Origin: Adiantum capillus-veneris
Lineage: Eukaryota; Streptophyta; Polypodiopsida; Polypodiales; Pteridaceae
Direction of reading: 5' to 3'
NCBI GenBank assembly: GCA_014529385.2
Contig: CM043968.1
Span: forward strand, 128,501,018 to 128,563,017
Length of the DNA: 62,000 nucleotides
Shown: piece after piece, positions 39,607-50,520 of the stretch
Position numbering within the stretch: the first letter of the stretch is position 1
How the letters are laid out: every line of letters starts with the position of its first letter
The notes under the pieces: model-generated
The model's input: the letters and a program-made list of their open reading frames with translations, nothing else
What the model was told of the DNA's origin: nothing
The model's database searches: none
Program-made: the position numbers and the translations under genes

Positions 39607-40029
39607 TGCTGGATCAAGGTGGACTAGAGACAGAAGCACTCATGGTGTTAACATACCAGTGACAAGGTTAACTACACAATAGATATAAAGTAGAATGTAG
39701 GTGTAAAACTAGATTGATTGATTCAAGTTGAAAGTGTGTACACTTAAGTGCTCATAATATAGAGCTGGCTAAGGAATCTCAATGACATCATACAAGGCTT
39801 CCAAATCAGCCCATACAAGTTGCAAACTCATGGGTGACCTTTCATGCCACTTTTGGAGTCCATTAACTAACTCTAGGTGAGTCCACACCCTCTAGTAGTG
39901 ACCCCCATGGGTACCCACACCCTTTAGTACCTTTTCCACATGCTACCACATGGTTCTATGCCACATATCCATCCCAATAGGATAGAAGAGATACACGCCA
40001 TCATAGGACAAAGCCAACAATTCCCAACA
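39607..40029 (-). repeat. 5' LTR of the small copia-type element
   Basis: Minus strand begins TGTTGGGAATTGTTGGC. The primer-site-like TGGTAT lies at 39599-39604. Confidence 0.82.
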
Positions 40030-40078
40030 GATCTAGGGAGTGCCAAAAATATTTACCCTAGTTGAAGAAAATAAGGAA

Positions 40079-41918
40079 ACACTTAAAAATCTTCCAATTT
40101 TTAGCCAGAATTTTTAGTGTTCTTCAAGACAAGCTCAAAATGTAGCAAAGATTTTCCTATTTTAGCTAGTTGAAATACAATAACGTTGGTTTTTTTGTGA
40201 ATAGGGGAAAGACCACTTTGGCATTCCGAAATATTTAATGAAATGGACCATGTGAGACTCTTGATACTTTGTATCAGCTAGTTTTATGGGATTGCACATA
40301 CCTGCATGTCGTTGGGATTGCCATAGCGAGCACGCCTAAAGTTCCTCCTCTTAACTGTTAGGCAAACGACCCTTGACCTTGACCATTAGGATATTAGCAC
40401 TAGTTTAGTCATGTAACAGGACATAAAAATGTCCTTTTAGAGTTTTGCGGCAAAAAATACTCCTTGGATATGTAAGAAGTTTCAAGCGTCCTTACATGAC
40501 CTTAACGGTAAGAACCCATTCTACATAGGAAAAATAAGTAACACTCATAGTTCTCGATTCCTAAGTCATGAAAAGCTTCAACACCTAAGTCATGAAAAGC
40601 TTCAACAGTCATGAAAAGCTTCAACAGCCAATGGAGTGCTACATTTCACTAAAGACAATATATTTTCATGATTAACCCCATGCTACACCACAAAGAGAAT
40701 TTTTAAAGCAACCACTCTATTTTTCTTATTGACCGTAATGGGTTCCTACTGTAAGTATAAGGGTTCTATAGCCGCTCGTTTTTGGATTATGAATACAATT
40801 TAGTACAGAATATGTGCTTCAAGGCTTGCCAAAACCATTTTCCCTCATTGAATAAAATAAGGAAAAACTTAAAGATCTTCCAGTATTTAGGTCAAATTTT
40901 AAGACATTTGCCGGTATTTGCTCTAAAACTTCTACAATTTTGTCGGTTTTCTTCAAGGCAAGCTCATCATCACGCTGAGATTTTGTAATTTAGCCCTTTG
41001 TCACTAAGGTTGTTTTAAAAATCCAAATAGGAATTCTTTTTGTTTTGTTTTTTGCCATTCCCACATTATGTGAGATATTTGTATTAATAGAAACAAGGAA
41101 AATACAAAGAAGGAGGGCGAAAGCCAATAATGAATTCTTCAAAGTTGAAATGTTGGTCTATCATCTATATTCATATTTAAATTTCTAGACAAGGACCTTT
41201 AAGAAAACAAACGATGAAAAACCTTTAAGTTGATATGCTATTGTAGATATTAGATTCCCAGCAAAGTCAATAGAAAATTGGTAATCAAATCAGGATTCAG
41301 GAGACCCACTGAGAGATACACTTTGAACAAGAAATTTCACCTTTTCTACTTAATGTCTAATCGTGGAACGTTTAAACACAAAGCAACAAGATGAAGCATG
41401 ATATCCACATTTTCTCTTCCTTCATAGACATAGCAAATGGCCACTATTGAAAACCAACTATTACTGTGGAGGACAGGCTGCATACTGGCAGATTCTTTAT
41501 TATATTCTTTTTTTTTATATAGATTCTTTTTTCAAGGGGGTCATTGTATATGAATTATGTATATTTCGTGCGTTCAAGGACTATTTCTAAAATTTTTTAT
41601 TTATGAATTTTGGATTAAAAAAATATACCCTTTTCTTATTCAATCTGTAAACATTTTTCCTAATGCCATTCTATAGTACCTTTTTGTATGTACAAATGTG
41701 AGAAAATTAAATTAGGACTCCCTACCACTGCACTCACATGATATCACATAATTTTTAAGCAACTCCCCCCAAGATTCCTTTGAATCATGTTGTTTCCTCT
41801 TAAGGAGGCCCTTACCTTACCTTCAAAGGGGATGAATGGGATTCGGTCTCGATCCCTTGAGGAGATTAACCTTTGTATGCTGATGTAACCATATGCCTTA
41901 ATTCACGATGTTGACGAT
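40079..41918. repeat. Long dispersed repeat, copy B
   Basis: Second copy of the 35489-37460 repeat. It carries the left end of the same CACTA-like insertion (TTA-G-CACTAG at 40394-40403, GGACATAAAAATGTCC near 40420), but the right CACTA end near 41190-41200 is scrambled. Relative to A it has an extra segment of about 120 bp (about 40870-40990) resembling the repeat's own start. Confidence 0.82.
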
Positions 41919-42099
41919 GAGAGGGATTCATTAAATTAAAAAAGAAAAGGCATGGTTTCCCTTGTCTTGCTTCGTCTCTATTTAAAAAGAAAAAAATGTG
42001 AAGATATTTTACCTTCAAGATGAGCTTACCATGCAATATTCTAGCAGCTGCAATAGCCTATAACACCTCCTAAAAGAGTAAGAGGCTAAAACAACAGTA

Positions 42100-43650
42100 G
42101 TGGTGGTTAAATGGATGGAGGCAATGCTGGACACCTACAAAACAAGCAGCAAGAGAAGATATTGGAAGTTAAATTTGACCTTGATAGGATTATCCTTGAG
42201 AGCCAGATGTCAACTCAACCCCTCCAACACCCAACTCAGGCTTGCAAAGGAGAGGCTCGAAGTACAATACAACCTACTCAAGCAAATTACAGGGAATCCT
42301 AGAGTTGTGGATCCATCAAGTAGGGATGTAGCCTACGCTACTCTAGAGAAAAAGAACAAGGAGCTCAAGCAGGAGTTAGAGCTAGAGCAAAGGATAAGAC
42401 ATGATTTGACCCTCCAACAAATTATTAGAGAGGAGAAAATGCAGTAAGGACTAGAAGAACGCTTAAAACCCAGTCATAGAAAACTCAAAATGACCTCAAG
42501 TGCAAGGGACCAAACAAATGAAGAAGAGCAACTAAAAACCCCATGACCACTAGAGAGGGTTCATAATTCTTAGAGTTTGATTCTCCTACCACAAAGGGTA
42601 CACTTGGAGACCCCACTTACACAGGCAAAGACTAGTACCACTGCAATGACCTCAACACTAAGCACAGAGGTGGAGAAAAGGCTTCAATGGGCTATCGTAA
42701 GAGAGAAAGATTAATAGTGGAAAGATGACGTGGAGTGGAGCATAGAATTTTGCACTAAATAAATGTAAGCATTCTCACTCCAAAGAAAATGGAGCACTCA
42801 TGGCACCAATCCTCACTATGCTTTCCAGTGATGGAATTTGGATACCTCAAAGTCAAAGATAAGCTGCACAGAGATGTGCAAGAAGGAAAGAAAAAGTCAA
42901 AGTATTCTAACAAAGAGGTAGAGACAAAATGGAGAATCTAATGGATCCAAAAACACCCAAGATATCACATACTACTACTGACTAATGCACCATAGGAGAT
43001 GATAACTAACTCACTCTATTGCCCAACACCCAAAGTACGTATTTGGCCCTCACATCAGAGAACTAGTGAAGACAAAAACCACATGGATCAACTTTTTGAG
43101 GCTACAAAGACTAGAAGACATGGTTTTCTATGAGGACTACATGGTGAAAAACCTAATGGGCACCATGCAAACCTATAGGCATCCTTGATCTTGCCTGAAC
43201 TATGCTAATTAAGGTTGTCTAGGTGATGCTTACTTGCTTGGCTACCTTCCATAGGGAAAAATAGATCAATGCACCATGGATATCATTTCTAGAAGGCAAC
43301 AAAGGCTTGTGCTACGGCCTATTAGGGCAACCAACCTACAAAACCCTCTATGAATTTTATGGTAGAGTCATATTCTTGCCCTCCTCATTCATGCATACAA
43401 TCAAAGAGGCCTTCTATATAGGTTTTTTCACACCTAGAACAAGGGTTTTGGGCCAAATCTAAAGAACTTGAATGCGAGATTTGTGGCCTACTCAGCCATT
43501 GAGCTACAAAATCACATAACCATGGCTTTTATGTCAAAAAAGAAATAATCTCCACATAAAGTACCAACATTGGCTTTCGAGCAGATATAGATAAGGAAGA
43601 AAGCCCGAAGCCCACACTAGCATCTTCATTGCATGTCACGGGATGACATG
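42100..43650 (+). pseudogene. Unknown protein with N-terminal coiled coil
   Basis: The open frame at 42100-42447 is 115 codons, with its second half strongly charged and heptad-like (AKERLEVQYNLLKQITGNPR; LEKKNKELKQELELEQRIRH). After a stop the reading continues in pieces: LERVHNS..., HIRELVKTKTTWINFLRLQR (about 43060) and, in another frame, ISFLEGNKGLCYGLLGQPTY then KTLYEFYGRVIFLPSSF (about 43285-43395). The text ends shortly before a long purine tract (43654-43675). The position just upstream of a purine tract suggests the 3' ORF of an LTR element, but no domain is recognised and stops are common. Confidence 0.35.
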
Positions 43651-43653
43651 GCT

Positions 43654-44047
43654 GGGGGAGGGGGGGGGGAGGGGATGTTAATGGCCAGGCTGAGGCACAC
43701 TTGTAATCTACTTGTAATTTTGCTATTAATTTATGAGATCACACCCAACATGTATATTTTTTGTTAGTCAAGGCTACAAGCTTCTAGATTTTAACTATCA
43801 CTTCTGGTATCAATTATATGCCATGTCTTGAGTCACTTATGGCCAAGGAACAAATTCCTAAACTTTGACCAAAGTATAAAGGTCACTTTTCGTTAACCAC
43901 CGGCATCCACTTCTAGTAGTCATGGACCGGGCTCATTGGTCCAATAGGAAAAGGGTAAGAGTGATCACCGATGAGAGGCGCACCCTAATTGGAACATTCA
44001 AGGGTTAGTCGGCTAAGCATGGGTGCCCAAGTGTGAATGGGCAAGCT
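43654..44047 (+). other. Purine tract and possible LTR start
   Basis: GGGGGAGGGGGGGGGAGGGG runs up to 43675 and is followed by TGTTAATGGCCAGG, the arrangement expected for a polypurine tract and LTR. No second copy of this LTR is in the window, so the call is weak. The sequence up to 44047 is otherwise featureless. Confidence 0.3.
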
Positions 44048-44142
44048 TATATAAAAGTCATATAAACCTAAAAATCACTCATTCTCTCATTTGTGCAGTT
44101 GAAGAGTGCTCTTCCTCCGTCTCCATCTTCTTCTTCATCTCC

Positions 44143-44188
<46 letters not shown>

Positions 44189-44296
44189 ATGAGAGAGAGA
44201 GAGAGAGAGCATTGCAATGGCACGGCGCCAGCGAGGTGGTGGAGGGCGGCACAGTGGTAGCTCCCTCTTCTTCGCGGCAAGGAATCCTCCACGAAG
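44048..44296 (+). promoter_or_regulatory. Candidate promoter and first exon
   Basis: TATATAAAAG (44048-44057) is a strong TATA box. A leader of about 140 bp with CT-rich, (GT)n and (GA)n tracts leads to an ATG at 44217. The frame MARRQRGGGGRHSGSSLFFA is GC-rich, unlike its surroundings, and ends at AAG|GTGAGT (donor after 44296), a perfect plant 5' splice site. This could be the start of a host gene, now disconnected, or an LTR promoter with a spliced leader. No second exon was identified. Confidence 0.35.
44144..44209. repeat. (GT)n followed by (GA)n microsatellite
   Basis: About 22 GT units, then CAT and about 10 GA units, in the leader of the candidate first exon. Confidence 0.97.
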
Positions 44297-45072
44297 GTGA
44301 GTGCAGGGCAGTGAGTGACATACCCTTGCTCTCTTGAGCTTGCTAGATTAGTCTGGTTGTGTGCTTGCAGCCATGTGGCTCGCACACAGTGTACAACAAG
44401 TCCCTTGCTTTGACACGTGCAACAGATGTGCACATTTTTTGTGCCGCTGCAGAGAAATGCCCTGCACTAAGCTCGAATAGCACTATATGTTGCTTTATCG
44501 TGCAATGTGAAATGTAGAAAAGTTAGAGAAAGAAGGTGTGTGGCTTGTTGAGAAGGATTTATGAACTTTGTTTTTGCTTCATTGTACTGTTTTTTGTTAA
44601 TAAGGTGTTAGATTTTTTGTTGTAAAGTAATGTTTTCTGTTGATAAGGTGTTAGCTTTAAGGTATTAGATCTATAACTTAGATATGTAAGGTACAGGTAA
44701 GTAGATCTGTTAGTTAATTTGTTGTTGTAATAATGTGTTAGTGTGTAAGAGTATCTCTGTTCGTGTGTAAGAGTATCTCTGTTAGTTGCAATTAGGTAGG
44801 TTAGGTGTGTGTGTGCTCGCACACGACGTGACCGCAGTGACCTTATCCCAAAAAAAAACTTAATTTAGCCTCACGCCTAAGTAAAAATCAACCCTTTTGA
44901 GGACCATCGGAGCTTCGGATAACCGAACACTGAGCTGCAAAGCACACCACAAACCCCTAAGCTATATGCTCGTTTTGAGCTATCACAAGCTCTAATCCAA
45001 AAGCTGATCGTAAAAAGACATTAAAAAACATCAAAAACCGAGTGAAAACGGGGTGCAAAACGCCTAAAAAAT
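44297..45072. other. No gene recognised
   Basis: Includes short repeated phrases (GTGTGTAAGAGTATCTCTGTT twice near 44740-44780, and GATAAGGTGTTAG variants near 44600-44650). The gypsy2 5' LTR and primer site would be expected nearby but were not found. Confidence 0.4.
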
Positions 45073-45268
45073 CAAGCGGTTAACCTTCGAGGATATTTGA
45101 AGACACTTGTAGGGTGCCAAAGGCACATGCATCTGCACTCTGGTTGTGTGCTAGATGCCGAGCAACTATTCAAGTGGTTAACCTTCGAGGATATTTGTTG
45201 ACGCTTGTAGGGTGCCAAAGGCACATGCATCTGCACTTTGGTTGTATGCTAGAGGCCGAGCAACTAGC
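45073..45268 (+). repeat. 98-bp tandem duplication
   Basis: Units begin CAAGCGGTTAACC (45073) and CAAGTGGTTAACC (45171) and match almost base for base, including GGGTGCCAAAGGCACATGCA. It lies at or just upstream of the gypsy2 gag start. Confidence 0.93.
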
Positions 45269-45269
45269 G

Positions 45270-47190
45270 AGCACTTTGACTTACACAGGGTCTCAATCCC
45301 CACCTACCTTGGGCCCATGGTCAGGACTGAGAGTGCTTAGCCGCTTGAAGGAAACCTTTAGTAGAGCCACTCGCTCCAAACATGGAGCTAACGATGTAAA
45401 TGAGGGGTGTGGGGAAGTAAATTCACCATTCATGACCAACATAGACCCCATGCTCTTGGAGAGTGTGCACCTGAATACTCCATTCACTACACCCCCTAAC
45501 TCTTCAGAGCTATTCCCCGCCAAGGTTATATTACCTGATGGTAGAAGCCTTGCCGAAGTGCAAGAGTTTGAGCGATATATCATTGCGGCTAGGGAAAAGT
45601 AAATCGAGAGCTTACACACGGTGGAGCAATAAAGAGAGTTAAAAGCAAAAGCCCCTATGTCAATATCCTTACTAGGAGAGCAATCGAGTGCTCCTGAATG
45701 AGTGACCACTAAGGGTCAACCCATAGAGAGCCACATTGCATCTAGTTCAAAAGACATCCCTAGCACCTCAATCCTAGATGGATCATTCCTAAATTAGAAC
45801 TGGAGTAAAAAATACAAACGGAAACTCTAACCAATCGATACACAAGTCACACCTATCACGTGGGTTGGTTAGATGTCCTACAATCCACAACGGGTGCTAC
45901 TAGTGTAGAGGATCAACAACAAAGAGTTTGTGAGGTCATCCATAGGGTATTGAGCTAAGAGATAGAACAAGGGGATCCACATGCCTTCAACGGGTCTCAT
46001 GAGATTCTTGGATACATGGAAGGCTAAACAATCAACCTTATCGCAAATGGAGACTACCTCGGTAAGTTCGATGGATCCTCCATATGTTGTTTCGCCAGGG
46101 GTCTCAGTGCAATCTGAGCCCACAAGTGATAGTTTTACCTTTCCAAGTCTAGCTAATCTTTCCCTAGATGACACCATGGCTACCATCCCTATCCCAATGA
46201 TGGGCATGCCAAGAAACACGCCATGGACCTCATTTGTTAGTAAAGCACCGCTACATGGTAGCCCAATGCCTGCAACAGTACCTACAAGTATGTACCAATC
46301 GTATACACCTATGGGTCCTCGTACTCATAGCCCCTACCCCTCCCATTGTTTCAACAACCTATGCTGCACAACCACAACACCCAAGCTCTTATTTCTATGG
46401 GACCATACTGGCTAGCATTAGCATGTCACATCCGACGTCTGCTATACCTAGGGCCACACATATGAACTTTTTTGGGCCACCACATGGCACAACACCGTAC
46501 CAAACTTGGAACCCAAGGGCTTCCTATGCACCAAGCCCAATGCCAATACCTACTCCACATGTAGTTCCAGGAGCGCCTGCACCTGCGACCACTATACTTG
46601 CTTATTTAGGAGATTTGGTAGCATTTGCTCAACCATCGATCAATCTATTGTTGAGAATATGTGTAACACGCCTGATAGAGAGCCTAGAAGTAACGCAGTA
46701 CATATAGCCAAGCTCACACAAAAATTTAGTGGAGATGGGGATGTGAGAAATCATATCAAAGTGTTTGAACAAATATGTGATTCTCTAGGAGAACACAATG
46801 ACTTGCATAAGAGTAATGGTTTAAGCCTAACCTTAAGTGGGAAGGCTAGGGATTGGTATAGAACCCTAAGGGTGGAAGAAAAAACGATTTACCCTACTCT
46901 TAGGAGACTGTTCTTGAAAGAATACATATGAGAGGAAGTGTTTTGGGGTGTAGCCTCTCAGCTCCAAAAAGCCCAACGAGAGGAAGGAGAGTCGGTGAGA
47001 GACTTTATTAGTCTCTTGAAGCATTTGAATTCTCGTTTTAATCCAAATGAGTGCTTCAATAATAATCAATTTCTTGATAGGTTCATTAGGGAATTACAAC
47101 ATGAGGATATCTACAACAGCCTAGTCATTAGAGGTATCATCACTTGGGAAGAAATCACCACCAATGCGATCCAAGCGAAGGTAATTTAAT
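45270..47190 (+). pseudogene. gypsy2: gag (capsid region)
   Basis: A long gag in three or four frames. The N-terminal part (to about 45600) includes VILPDGRSLAEVQEFERYII. The middle (45981-46650) is P/T/S/M-rich low-complexity sequence. The capsid-like core follows: FSGDGDVRNHIKVFEQICDS, LSLTLSGKARDWYRTLRVEE and TLRRLFLKEYI (46730-46930), then after a TGA: GESVRDFISLLKHLNSRFNP, FLDRFIRELQ, WEEITTNAIQAK (46938-47186). L-x-G-x-A-x-x-W-(F/Y) and the helical 'S-V-x-x-F-I-x-x-L' are retrotransposon gag hallmarks. Gag would form the particle that packages element RNA. Stops at about 45601, 46929 and 47190 break it. Confidence 0.82.
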
Positions 47191-48112
47191 GATTCAAGGA
47201 GAAAGAGTGTTTGTTGAGCCTAAATCTACCAGCTCGCAAGCATCAGGGCACCAGCAAATGACCCTAAAGCCTATTGCTAAGGAGCCAAAGATATCTGAGA
47301 TGACTTTAGCATATCTCACCAAGGCCATTCAAGAGAGTCTTAGAGACAATCCTGTGTCACAAAACAATCATATGTATCCAAGAAGGGAGCAACAATGGTG
47401 CTCAGTATGCTATGGTCCGCATAGTACCAGTGAATGCCCTACTTTTAGAGTAAAATTCAGTGGGAATTGCAATGTCTATGGGAGATATGGTCATCAAGCT
47501 AAGGATTGCATAGTATTTAAGCGCGCGATGGCCAATAGACCAACCTTAGCATGGATAGATACACCTCGAGTGCCTACATTGATGCCGGCCCCACCTCTTG
47601 AACAAACGTCACAACACATGGTCCCTAGGGCCCAAAATGTTGTTCAAACAACACCCTTACCACCTCCAGTGCTAAGACCACGGCCACCACATCCGAGAAT
47701 CACTTTTGTGAATCAAGTGGGTTGTGAGTCATCTATTGCTTGTTTGGAAGGCTGCGAGGAAGATATAGAACCTAATATTGCCTATGGGATTGATGTGCTT
47801 GAAGAAAGTCCACAATACTACATGGAGGACTATTGGGGACAAGTCAAACATGTCTATCAAGTAGCTGCTCTTTCTGCAAGATGCCAAAATATCAATTACA
47901 CTACCAAGAGACCACCTCTTCAATGCTATGAATGTGGAGGTCCACATTGTGTTGCCAAGTGTCCTATAAGGCTACAAAAGAATGCCACACTAATGCAAAC
48001 CAATCAAGCAAGCACGTCTACAATGCCGATACTCATGTGTAATCGATGTGGCATAGATCATTTTTTTTTCCAATGTCTGAAAATCCAAATGCGCCAAAGA
48101 TCGTGCCATTAA
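47144..48112 (+). CDS. gypsy2: gag C-terminal region with zinc knuckles
   Basis: An open frame of 322 codons; real gag reading enters at about 47165 from the previous frame. Zinc knuckles: residues 86-98 (C-x2-C-x3-H-x4-C), 109-122 (second Cys replaced by Tyr, CNVYGRYGHQAKDC), 261-273 (CYECGGPHCVAKC) and 299-311 (CNRCGIDHFFFQC). Three of four use a three-residue C-to-H spacing rather than the common four. A P-rich spacer (residues about 140-190) separates the two pairs. These fingers bind RNA during packaging. The ORF stops at 48112, before the protease. Given the breaks upstream, this is a remnant open frame of a dead element and not a working gene. Confidence 0.8.
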   Translation: MGRNHHQCDPSEGNLMIQGERVFVEPKSTSSQASGHQQMTLKPIAKEPKISEMTLAYLTKAIQESLRDNPVSQNNHMYPRREQQWCSVCYGPHSTSECPTFRVKFSGNCNVYGRYGHQAKDCIVFKRAMANRPTLAWIDTPRVPTLMPAPPLEQTSQHMVPRAQNVVQTTPLPPPVLRPRPPHPRITFVNQVGCESSIACLEGCEEDIEPNIAYGIDVLEESPQYYMEDYWGQVKHVYQVAALSARCQNINYTTKRPPLQCYECGGPHCVAKCPIRLQKNATLMQTNQASTSTMPILMCNRCGIDHFFFQCLKIQMRQRSCH

Positions 48113-48677
48113 ACTTGATTGAAGTTATCAAGTCCTCACAAAGTACACATGTGGTACCAAAAAATGTACTCACATGATCGATGCTCCAAAAACAAAATTA
48201 TATTCTTGAAGAAAGAGACACGGTATCAATTCTCCAATCTCAAAAGAAGAAGAAAACACGAAGGAAGAGATCACAAAAAGCAGCAAAGTCACAGACCCCA
48301 GTTCAAAGACCAACATAGGGACTGGTGACGACCCGGTGTATATGAACAATGCTGAAGAGGATTCTGATTCAGGTGAGACCATGGAGATCAAAACGACCAC
48401 TAAGAAAGAAACCAACAAGGAAGATTGTCATGAGCCACAATGGCCAGGATCCAAGAAGAAGATAGGAACTTATCCAAACCCTACAGAGGAGATCAAGCGA
48501 GTCAAGCAATTATAAGGAGTTTGGTAAAAGATACCCAAAGGGATCTGGAACCAGCACCTAGGCAGATCTAGATTATAGACACGCGGTTCCCTACACAACA
48601 ACAACCTCACAAAGTCCATAGACCCCTAGCCATACCTAATGTCATCCAAGAAGAAAGTGACTTAAAGTCATGGGAAA
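48113..48677 (+). pseudogene. gypsy2: gag-protease spacer
   Basis: Lysine- and glutamate-rich, frameshifted sequence with no domain; linked in position to the flanking gag and protease frames. Confidence 0.5.
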
Positions 48678-49541
48678 GTGGGCGTACTCACTTCTTGTTC
48701 GAAAGAATTTTTTACAGAGGGACTACCTGACCCTATCAAAGAAATGGATATCCCATGTTCCCCACGTCAAGGGACTGAAGCCCAAAAGGTGTCGTTAAAT
48801 ATTGCCAAATTGATGGATTTCATGGCATCAAAAGTTCGAACCACCATCATGTCCAAATTTTATGGAGACCCTGAGCTATTCTTAGCTCTTCGAGCTTTTC
48901 TCAATGGAGAACTGAAGGTTGGGCTACCACAATTTGCACAGATGGATGGAGCTAGGGAGATGCCAATAGAGGAGGAAAACTTAGATCCACAACCCAACCT
49001 AGACGAGAACCTTGTTGTAGAAATACCTATTAACAAGTTGGGACAATACTTTGAGGGTGATGAATCCAATGCAACCATACCAATCACTACAGAGGGATTA
49101 ACTGTGAAGGGAATCCTTGATGGTGGCACTGGGGTTAGCATTGTGAGGAAAAATTACTAGGAAACTATGGGAATACCTCACCTTGGGACCACAACCATAG
49201 TAGTAAAGATGGCCAATGGGTCTGTTGTTAAACCTATTAGGATGCTAGAAGATCTCAAGATCAAGGTCTTTGGACATAAAATAAGAAATACCTTCATTGT
49301 TATGGATTTTTCTAAGCACACTATGGCATCTGAGATGAGCTTAAGACGTCCTTTCATGAGGGAAGCAAAAGTGGTGCATATCTTCATTGTTATGGATTTC
49401 TCTAAGCACACTATGGCATTTGAGATGATCTTAGGACGTCCTTTCATGAGGGAAGAAAAAATGGTGCATGACTGGTCTAAAAACCATGTCTACTTGCTGT
49501 TCCAAGACTCTGTCATTCGAGTGGATCTTGTAACTGGTTGA
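48678..49541 (+). pseudogene. gypsy2: first (canonical) protease
   Basis: The retropepsin that would cut the polyprotein. VKGILDGGTGVSIVRKNY (49107-49160) is the active-site loop, with D-G-G (49119-49127) where D-S/T-G is usual. After a TAG the second frame reads MANGSVVKPIRMLEDLKIKV, FIVMDFSKHTMA and EMILGRPFMREE, the terminal I-L-G-R-P box. The segment FIVMDFSKHTMA...RPFMREA is duplicated in frame (90-bp units from 49292 and 49382); only the second copy keeps the ILGRP box (first: SLRRP). The upstream frame (48678-49106) is acidic with no motif. The stop and the altered loop make it inactive. Confidence 0.78.
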
Positions 49542-50520
49542 GCACATCCTCTAGGAAACAGGTTTATAATTAATCATAGATCTGACACCACAGTTCACTC
49601 GGCCCCATTGCAGTATTGTTACACATGTAAAATGGACACGACACTGATGTTGGGGAAGATTCTCCTTATATGGATGTACAACCTGGGATGACTGAGTCGG
49701 ACAATGTGGATTGGGTCCACTTAGCAGCAACCATAGACACTTGGGGAAACAGGGGAACGACCTAGATAACACCTGAAGGGGATGAAATGCCACCACTTGT
49801 ACCCTTAAATATGCTAGAAGCAACACATATAGCTTCTAATGACCTACAAGATGAAGGTTTGACTGGCATTAGAACTAGTAGCGTACTCACAAGACTATAG
49901 CCCACATGATTTGGGGTCAAAATCATCAATTGAAATTGACTCTAAGGACAAAGAATTTGAGTTAAATTTTAGTGCCAATGTGGGGACAAACCATTCAGGG
50001 CCCAGTGATACCCTAGATGACAATCTATCCAAGGGAGCAGAAGACACACGTAGCGATTCATCTAGTGACTCTTCACTAGAGATCGGCCATTAGACAAGAA
50101 GAGTAAGAAGGCAACGATTATCAATCAAATGTGCGTGCTAGAATAAATGAACAGAAATCTACCATAGAATGGCTTAATTAAATAGGGGTATGTGATGCTC
50201 ATCGGAAGTTGGTAGATAACTAAGATGAATACCTTCAAAACATTATGTGGTGTAGTCCACAACCCATTGACATCGCACAACTAGAGGCTACAAAGAAGCC
50301 AAAGTTGAGCTATACCGTAAGGAGACGGCAAAATCAAGAGTTAGCTCAACAACAAAAAGAATCTAAAGTAAAATCACAGACCACAGAACAACAAGACCCC
50401 ACAGACTTACACCCTGCACCTGAACATTTCAAATCCTACACCACAGAGGCACATAAGGTTGTGTATACAAAGGCTCAAAGATAACCTATCGATGGAAGCA
50501 ATGGAGTTTATGATGGTCCA
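49542..50520 (+). pseudogene. gypsy2: protease-RT linker
   Basis: Two open stretches, an S/D/E-rich one (49911-50093) and a K/Q-rich one (50245-50484), join the protease to RT. No domain. Several stops. Confidence 0.5.

Larger units (their letters stand above)
37461..40029 (-). mobile_element. Small non-autonomous copia-type LTR element
   Basis: Two direct repeats, 37461-37882 (422 bp) and 39607-40029 (423 bp), are clearly homologous though diverged. On the minus strand the LTR starts TGTTGG and ends ...CAGCA or ...CTACA. Just inside the 5' LTR (39607-40029) is TTGGTATTAC, resembling the initiator tRNA-Met primer site used by copia elements (TGGTATCAGAGC; first six bases match). Before the 3' LTR is AAAGTGGGGGT (37883-37893), a typical polypurine tract. 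The 1.7 kb interior encodes nothing recognisable: a 60-codon open frame at 38144-38326 has no known domain. Flanked by repeat copies A and B. Copy B shows the uninterrupted sequence at the left insertion point (GTTGACGATGAGAGGG, about 41906). Confidence 0.8.

Noticed and set aside
43676-44830. Treating 43676 onward as the gypsy2 5' LTR
   Set aside because: Its start (TGTTAATGG) does not match the gypsy2 3' LTR start (TGTTTGCAAAC), and no primer site was found before gag.
46381-46660. Proline-rich open frames as a separate gene
   Set aside because: They continue the gypsy2 gag low-complexity region in shifted frames between its N-terminal and capsid parts.
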